Source: Zygnema cylindricum
Lineage: Eukaryota > Streptophyta > Zygnematophyceae > Zygnematales > Zygnemataceae
Length of the DNA stretch: 64,000 nucleotides
Reading direction: 5' to 3'
NCBI GenBank assembly: GCA_037447655.1
Contig: JBBHKE010000672.1
Location: forward strand, 137,001-201,000
Made by a program: the position numbers and the translations under genes. Numbering within the stretch: position 1 is the first letter of the stretch; each line of letters opens with the position of its first letter. Shown one piece after another: positions 56,820-64,000 of this stretch. The notes under the pieces are model-generated. The model was not told the origin of the DNA. It saw only the letters and a list, made by a program, of their open reading frames with translations, and did no database searches.

Positions 56820-59800
56820 TGTTGTTACACAACCACAGCAGCAGGTGGAGGTCCACTAGTAGTAGTGGATGTAGACATAGACTTCAACAAAAGCAACCAG
56901 AAATACTATCAAACAACCAACTTTTATATAACACAAAAAGTCCTCACAGTTTTCAAATATCACCAAAATCCACAATAATACAGTATTAGATGCAGTTTGC
57001 CAGTTCCCAAAATTGTAGCACAATTGAACCAGTATACCATAAGGTAGAACACTTGGAAGTTTCCCAAAAATTGTTTCATAAAGAGTTAGATCTCAATACT
57101 TGATAATTACAATTTTGGCTAAGTCCTAACTTTATACTTAAAGAGAGTATCTACTGAAAACTAACTAATTCGATGTCTACACTTAGAACAACAGTATTGT
57201 ACTACACTTACGACAAGGTATGGAATCACTAGAGTATTTGTACTGTGAGTACGTCCAAACCCTATTTGACTACTATACAAAAATATACTTATTGGAACAC
57301 TACATTCTAATCCGCTAAGTTCAAACTATTGTGTTTCAGATATGCAAATGGATTCCCATACAATAGTGTTCAAGGTGCTTAGCCAGCTGTGGATGCTAGC
57401 GTCCAGCCGACTGTTGATCAAGTGCTTCAAGCCACCTGAGATCGTACAAAGTGATGAGTCATTTGTGGTCCCACGCGAATCTCGTCCGTTCACTAGATTC
57501 GCATCTACGGTCGTTGTTGAATGTTGTACCACTATCTTCGCGGACAATCGGTTGAGTCTCCGTTCGTCTGATTCTTCAACAATATTTGTTTGATATGTGA
57601 CGTGTGGTAAAGTGTGTCGGCGCTTTCCCGAAAAACTCGTATGATGTTTTTTTTCTGACGCGTGTCCCTCAGAAGTACAATTCACTCAAAAGTACTACTG
57701 CTACTGTCACACTAAATGAGGTAAGTATTACAACTTATCTATACCAAAAAATACTCTAAGTACTTGGTCTCTCTTCACAGCTCTGTTTAGTGAGTATTAA
57801 GATTTCTTATTTCAACACTCTCCTAAATCTTTAGACTCGCTTACTCACTTAACCCAACAGTCTCTCTACAATACTTCAATTTAGGAGCTGGAAGAGCTTT
57901 AGTCATCATGTTAGCCACCATCTTTTCATCCGGTAAATAAATCATTTTTATCACTCTTGCAAGCACATATTCTCTCACAAAGTGTAGTATGTCATCCATA
58001 TGTTTGCTTTTAAAATGATGACTAGGGTTAGAGGCAATGGCAACCGTTGCCTGATTGTCACACCAGATAACTGAGGGTCGGTTTGCATATATCCAAGTTC
58101 CTGCAAAGTGGCCTTAACCCATAGGAGTTCCTTGAGGCCAGAGCTGGCTGCCATATATTTTGACTCCATCGTGGACTGAGCTGTGTACTTCTGTAATTTG
58201 CTGCTCCAGCAGCAAGTTCCATTCCCAATTTTCAGAACAAAACCGGTTGTTAATTTCCGGCTTAGCATATCTCCATAGCTGACCTCGCTCCAAGTTTGTA
58301 ATTTTACCTCTCCTCCACCGCGTATAAGTTTGAGGATTTGAGTACCTGCCAGGTATCTCAAAACCCTCGTTGCTGCTTCTCAATCTGCTCTTTTAGGATT
58401 CTGAAGGCTCCTACTTAAGACTCCTAGTGCTGCAGCGATGTGAAGCTTCGTAGAATTCATAAAATGAATAAGACTTCCCACTACTTGTTTGTATGGCTTT
58501 GTAGCCATAAACTCTTCCTCCCTTGACTCTAAGCTTTCACTAACTATTATGCTTGAGTTTGATTCACTTCCCTCCAACTTTTGCCTAGCTTCCATGGGAG
58601 TTACAAATCCATTCACATCTTTCATCTCAAATTTTTCCAACATGTTCCCTATAGATTCTTTCTGGGTTAGCATAATCAATTTGTTATCTCTATCTCTTTC
58701 AACTTGAATGCCCATAACATATTTAGCCTCACCGATGTCTTTTATTTTAAACTTAGACCTCAAAGCTGTTTTAATACGGTTTATTTCATCTATGGATTTA
58801 TTTATTAGTAAAAGATCATCCACATATACAGCGATATAAAGAATCCCATCTTCCCCTTGTAAGACATATACTGAGTGATCTGAGCTGATTCTTTTGTATT
58901 TTAAACTAGTCAAAAATTCATATAGCTTTAGATTCCATTGTCTGGGGGCTTGTTTCAAATCATACAAAGATTTTATAAGTTTACAGACTGACTTTTCTTT
59001 TCTTTTTTCTTCGTACATTTCAGGCTGCTGCATATAAATAGTTTCTTCTAACTCTCCATGCAAAAAGGTTGTCTTAACATCCATTTGATGAATTTCCATG
59101 TTTTCTATAGCAGCTATACTCAACAAAATTCTTACAGTAGGAAATCTAACGACTGGGGAGAAGGTTTCCTCAAAGTCAATACCTTCTTTCTGGTTGTACC
59201 CTTTGGCCACAAGTCTGGCCTTATATCTTTTGATAGTTATTTCCGGATTGAGTTTGACTTTGAAGACCCACTTGCTTCCAATGGCTTTCCTCCCTAAAGG
59301 CACGTCCACCGACTCCCATGTCCGTGCCTCCATAATCGAGTTCATCTCATCGTTGGCCGCCTCATTCCAGTGGTTTCTCTCCGGTGATGAGAAGGCCTCT
59401 TTGATGGTCATAGGCTACCCTGATGTTGGAGAAAAAACAAAGTGAGAACCGGTTTGCAGACGACTGCTAGATCTTCTTCCCCCCGGAAATTATGAGGCTG
59501 AAATGGTCGCTAATCTCCGATTTCGTGTTACTGAAATTGCCGCTGGATCCGAAGTAGTAGCCGTCTGTTCCTCCGGAGTTTGATGCAATGGAGAAGAATC
59601 CGTAGCATGAACAAGCGGTGTAGTAGCAAAAGGTGTTATGGGAGGGGATTGCACCGGAAAATACACCTGATGTTGTTGGTGAAAGATGACATAATCTTAT
59701 TTGTTGTTTTTGGTCACCTCATCTGTGACTTTGAACAGATCAACCGAATCCTGTTCATCTTTAACTGAATGTTCCGAGACACAAATATTTTTTGTTTATC

Positions 59801-62800
59801 TAAGACATACACTATGTACCTTTTTACATTATCATCATACCCCAAGAGAATTCTTGCTAAGCCTTTGGCTTCCATTTTCCACTTATCTCGTGAGTTATCT
59901 AAAAAAAAACACTTACTTCCAAACACCTTAAAATGACTAACATCTGGTACTTTTCTTTCCGCAGCTCATAAGGGGTAGAGCTGACAGATCTAGATGGAAC
60001 TCTATTATTTATATATACCGCACAGTTAAGTGCTTCAGCCCAAAATTTTAGATCTATACCTTTGTCTGCAAGCATGGATCTAGCAATTTCTATGACTGTC
60101 CTATTTAGTCTTTCAGAAACTCCATTCTGCTCTGGAGCAAATGGAACTGTCAGATTGTGACTTATACCATCATCAAGTAGAAATTGCTTGAACTCATTAG
60201 AGGTGTATTCACCTCTATTATCCGATCTGAACTCCAAGATCGGAACTTCGTGTAGCTTCTCCACCCAGTACTTGTAGCGCTTGAAGTGAGTGAACACTTC
60301 ACTCTTATTTTCATAAAATAAACTTTGGTGTACCTGGAGAAATCATAAGTGAATGTGGCCATATATTGAACTCCTCCAGCCGATGCTACTTGGGATAGTC
60401 CGAGGACATCCGAATGAATGAGTTGGAGGACTCTTGTATATATGTTTCTGTCTCCTGTGGAAATGGCAACTTATGAATCTTGCCTAGTTAGCAGCCATCA
60501 CATGTTTTCATAGATTGAGATGTGAGAGAAACACCTTCAACTTTCCCAGCATTCACCATCTTTTTCATATTTTCATAATTAATATGTCCTAACCTTTTAT
60601 GCCATAATTCATTCTCAAATGACACACTTGAATACAAAACATCTTTTTCTTAGCATTCAGCCATGTCTATCCTGTACATCTTACAAGCATCTCTAGTTCT
60701 TGTTACTGCTATTTTGCCTAGCTTACTAACTTGTCTCCCCCCTTTAAGGGTGACTTCAAAACCTGTACACTCTACTAATGATGTAGAAAAGAGATTCTTT
60801 TTAAAATTTGGAATATGTAAAACATTGTGGAAAGAATCTTTCTACATATTTTCCCCCCACATCTACCATTAGAGATACATCCCCCCGGGCCGATGACAGG
60901 ACACTCATGCCAGAATTATAATAGATATTTTTCGGAGGAGTTTGCTTTAAATTTGTAAAAATGGCTTTGTCCCAGCACATGTGGGCCAATGCCCCAGTGT
61001 CCATGATCCATCCACCGTCTTTGAGACCCTCCATTGCTGCCGCCACAGCAAATAACTCCGCATCCTCTTCATCATGGAAGCTCATAGATGAATTTGCATC
61101 ATCTGCAACCGCTGAAAAAAGTGCATTTCCTCGTGATGGATTGCCACAAAAGCCATGGTGAAACTGGCTTTGTTGCCATCTAAGCCTATATAAACCAGTT
61201 TCATTTGCCTTTTTCAGTTTTGGACGGTACCTATAACCATGTCCCCTCTCAGAACGATAAAAGCAAGCGTTAGAAGACTGTCTATTTGGCCTCCCTGATT
61301 AAACTGGTTCTAATTCTGATTAAACTTGTTTTGAGTCTGGTTAAATGGGTTTCTGTTCTGATTAAACTGATTTTTCTTATAAAGGCTTTATTGAAAGCCT
61401 CTAATTTCTATTCACCATCAAGAACCTTACTTGTAGACTCTTCCTCCAGTATAAGATTGTAAACTTACTGAAAAGTCCAGTTAGACTTATTATGCCCTTT
61501 CAAAGTTGCGGTCACTCCCTTCATATGACTAGGGAGACCTCTAATAAGTAAATCAGCTTGTTGGAACTCTGGAAAAACCCCACCAGCACAAGAGTGTGCA
61601 TCAATGAGTCCTCTAAACTTATCACAATACTCGGTCATAGATCCCCTGGAGTATTTGTAGTCCCAGATCCGGGCATCCACCAAAAGCTCCTCCTGGACGT
61701 TCGCCTTTTCGTGGGAAATTTTTAGTGAAGTCCAAATCTCGCTCGCCTTTTTCATCTTGAGCCGAGACATAACCAGACTCTATGAGAGAGAATGAATCAA
61801 ATTGTTTCAAGCAAGAGAGTTCTTCTTAGCCCAGCTCGAATCCGTTTCAGCAAAAGATACATCCAAGACCCCCATCAAGTCAGCAGTTTCAAAAGATGAT
61901 TGAACCATAGCTGCCCAGTATGCATATTTCTAGCTGTTGAAGGTAGGAATTTTGGACAAAAGGCCCATAACCTATTGTTCCACAACCACAACAGCAGTTG
62001 GAGGTCCACCAGTAGTAGTGGATGTAGACATAGACTTCAGCAAAAGCTATCAGAAATCCTATCAAACAACCAACTTTGATATAACACAAAAAGTGCTCAC
62101 AGTTTCCAAATATTACCAAAATGCAGAATAATACATTATCACATGCAATCTAGCAATTCCCGAAATTGCAACACCATTGAATTAGTATACAATAAGATAC
62201 AACACTTGGAAGTTTCCCAAAAACTGTCCCTTAGAGAGTTAGATCTTAATACTCGATAATTACAATTTTGGCTAAGTCCTAACTTTATACTCACAGAGAT
62301 TATCTAATGAAAACTAATTAATCCGATGTCTACACCTAAAACAGCACTACTGTACTACACTTAGGACAAGGTACCGATTCATTACACTAATTGTAATGTG
62401 AGTACGTTAAAACCCTATTTGACTACTAATAAAAATATACTTAGTGGAACACTACATTCTAATCCGCTAAGTTCAAACTATTGTGTTTCAGATATGCAAA
62501 TAGATTCCCATACAGTAGTGATGAAGGTGCTTAGTCAGCAGTGGATGCTAGCGTCCAACCGGCTGTTGATCAAGTGCTTCAAGTTACCTGAGATCTTACA
62601 AAGTGATGAGTCATTTGTGGTCCCACGCGAATCTCGTCCGTTCACTCGATTCACATCTATGGTCGTTGTTGAATGTTGTACGACTATCTTCGCGGGTAAT
62701 CGATTGAGTCTCTATCCGTTCGATTCTTCAATAGTATTCGTTTGATGTGTGACGCGTGGTAAAGTATGTCGGCGCTTTCCCGAAAAACCCGTATGTTATT

Positions 62801-62970
62801 TATTTTTTGACGCGTGTCCCTCAAGAATTACAATTCACTCAAAAGTATTACTGCTACTGTCACACTAAAGGAGGTAAGTATTTCAACTTATCGAGACCAA
62901 AAAATATTCTAAGTACTTGGTCTCTCTTCACAGCTATATTTAGTGAGTATTAAGATTTCTTATTTCAACA
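56820..62970 (-). mobile_element. Copia element H (-), second lineage
   Basis: 3' LTR 56820-57817 and 5' LTR 61973-62970, 998 bp each. Target duplication cgctg / tgctg (four of five). It is inserted in a Ty3/gypsy element. The primer-binding site at 61962-61972 keeps 11 bases of the half-tRNA-iMet match (ggcccataacc on the + strand). Confidence 0.9.
57818..61970 (-). pseudogene. gag-pol remnant of Copia element H
   Basis: From 61970 down: gag (61465-61770), protease GGWIMDTGALAHMC (about 60960-61030), pre-integrase and integrase (59899-60362, with SDNRGEYTSNEF and PEQNGVSERLN), reverse transcriptase as a 343-codon frame (58380-59411, YVDDLLLINKS) and RNase H (57975-58361). Several stops and shifts. 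It differs from the A/B/E/K/J group throughout and represents a separate Copia lineage related to G1 and G2. Confidence 0.87.
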
Positions 62971-64000
62971 TGCTGGTGATCAGGCATCTGGAGCACCAGA
63001 TGCTGCTTGAGGGAATCTTTCAAAAACTGGAAAGTGATTTGGTGATCTTTTGTCCACTGCCACTCGTGGTCCTTTTGCAATAATTGATTAAATGGCAAGG
63101 GGTGGCTGCTGAATTCGGGAATAAACCTCTAGTAATAGTTTGCAAGACCTAGGAAATTGCGGAGGGGAGAAATGTCTTGCGGGGGTGGAAGTGCGTTAAG
63201 AGCAGCCACCTTAACCATGTGGGGACCCACTATCCCTGGAGTCACCTCAAGACCCAGATAAATAATTTTCTGCACCCCAAATATTCCCTTCCCCGGATGG
63301 CACTTCAACCGCGTTGCTTGGAGAGCGCGAAGAACAATTTGTATATTCTCCAAGTGTTCTTTGAATGTCTTGGAGGAAATGATTACATCGTCGATGTAAC
63401 ACCATGCGCAATCAATTCCTCGAAGGGCCTCGTCCATAGACCGTTGGAATTTTGCAGGCGCATTTTTGAGACCAAATGGCATGTACAGCCACTCATACAA
63501 CCTAGACCCTGCCCAAAAAGCTGTCCTCTCTCGATGCTTTGGCTCCATTGAAATCTGGTGGAATCCATCCTTCATATCCAATGTAGAATAAATGGTGGCT
63601 CCAATAAGAGAATCGAACATCTCTTATGGGGTAGGCATTGGATAACGATCGGAGACAGCTGCCATGTTGAGCATCCGATAGTCTCCACACATCCAGAAAT
63701 CTACAATTTTCCTCGAAAGAGTCTTTCTTTGGCGGGAGCACTGCTAGAGAAGCAACCCATGTAGCCCGGTTCTCTCCTGCACAAGCCCTGCGCCCACCAA
63801 AGTCTATACCATTACGGTGATGAACTCCTTCTCCTTGAAGCTGAGAGGGTACTCTTTCTGCCAAACAGTTGACTTCTCATCGGTTAGATCTATCAGAAAT
63901 GGGGTCCTCTTATAGATTCCTATATCAGTGTCACACCAAGAGAACACCTGCCCGTTCTCCTCTAACAGCTTTGAGAGCCGAGCCTTCTGATGTGGATCTA
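62971..64000 (-). pseudogene. Ty3/gypsy reverse transcriptase (element I, continues past window)
   Basis: Reverse transcriptase with LDMKDGFHQI, MPFGLKNAPAKFQR and the catalytic YIDDVIISS (63129-63620). The upstream part (63502-63864) is in another frame, and a stop lies near 63624, so it is damaged. The connection region towards RNase H (WQWTKDHQITFQFLKDSL) reaches the border of Copia H at 62971 and resumes at 56819. The upstream protease and gag would lie beyond 64000. Confidence 0.87.

Overview
The window is nuclear DNA from a streptophyte (land plant or close algal relative). The evidence is GT-AG introns, a plant receptor-like cytoplasmic kinase, a plant-type alpha-amylase whose introns sit where I remember them in plant amylase genes, and plant-style Copia and Ty3/gypsy retrotransposons. 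Their primer-binding sites match the plant initiator tRNA-Met as I remember it. A non-seed plant would fit the TE-rich, gene-poor layout, but I cannot fix the species.

Layout. 1-2.3 kb: 3' part of a kinase gene (+) with a C-terminal coiled coil and an in-frame TGA near its end. 2.3-7.8 kb: non-coding DNA with simple repeats, two possible small exons of an unknown gene, and members of a short inverted-repeat (MITE-like) family. 7.8-10.0 kb: an alpha-amylase pseudogene (-) with four recognisable exons and several nonsense and frameshift lesions. 11.2-12.8 kb: strand-skewed GC-rich low-complexity DNA with a run of 32 G. 12.8-15.5 kb: a decayed retroelement (-) with two zinc knuckles, an aspartic protease and, unusually, a complete but broken C5-cytosine DNA methyltransferase domain. 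15.5-18.5 kb: a rearranged Copia element around a 10-N assembly gap. 18.5-21.9 kb: an unrecognised ORF and a cluster of the MITE-like family, one copy with perfect 26-bp terminal repeats.

21.9-39.1 kb is one nested stack: a MITE-like element is split by Copia element C (+), whose 3' LTR is split by Copia element B (-), whose 5' LTR is split by Copia element A (-). A is complete: 1049-bp LTRs that differ by about a dozen bases, a perfect 5-bp target duplication and one intact 1452-codon gag-pol ORF with all catalytic residues. 39.1-56.6 kb: a second stack in which a degraded Copia element (G2) is interrupted by Copia K, by a 1.33-kb unclassified insertion with perfect 9-bp flanking repeats, and by Copia J. 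56.6-64 kb: a Ty3/gypsy element (-) cut between reverse transcriptase and RNase H by Copia H.

The Copia elements share an architecture that deserves attention. The gag start codon lies 20 nt inside the 5' LTR, so the primer-binding site falls within gag codons. That site is complementary to the anticodon arm of initiator tRNA-Met (half-tRNA priming, as known for Drosophila copia and yeast Ty5), not to the tRNA 3' end. Every LTR whose U3 could be read also carries a hairpin resembling the T-arm of the same tRNA, with a compensatory stem change in one subfamily. The methyltransferase-bearing retroelement and this tRNA-related Copia architecture are the best candidates for under-described biology here.
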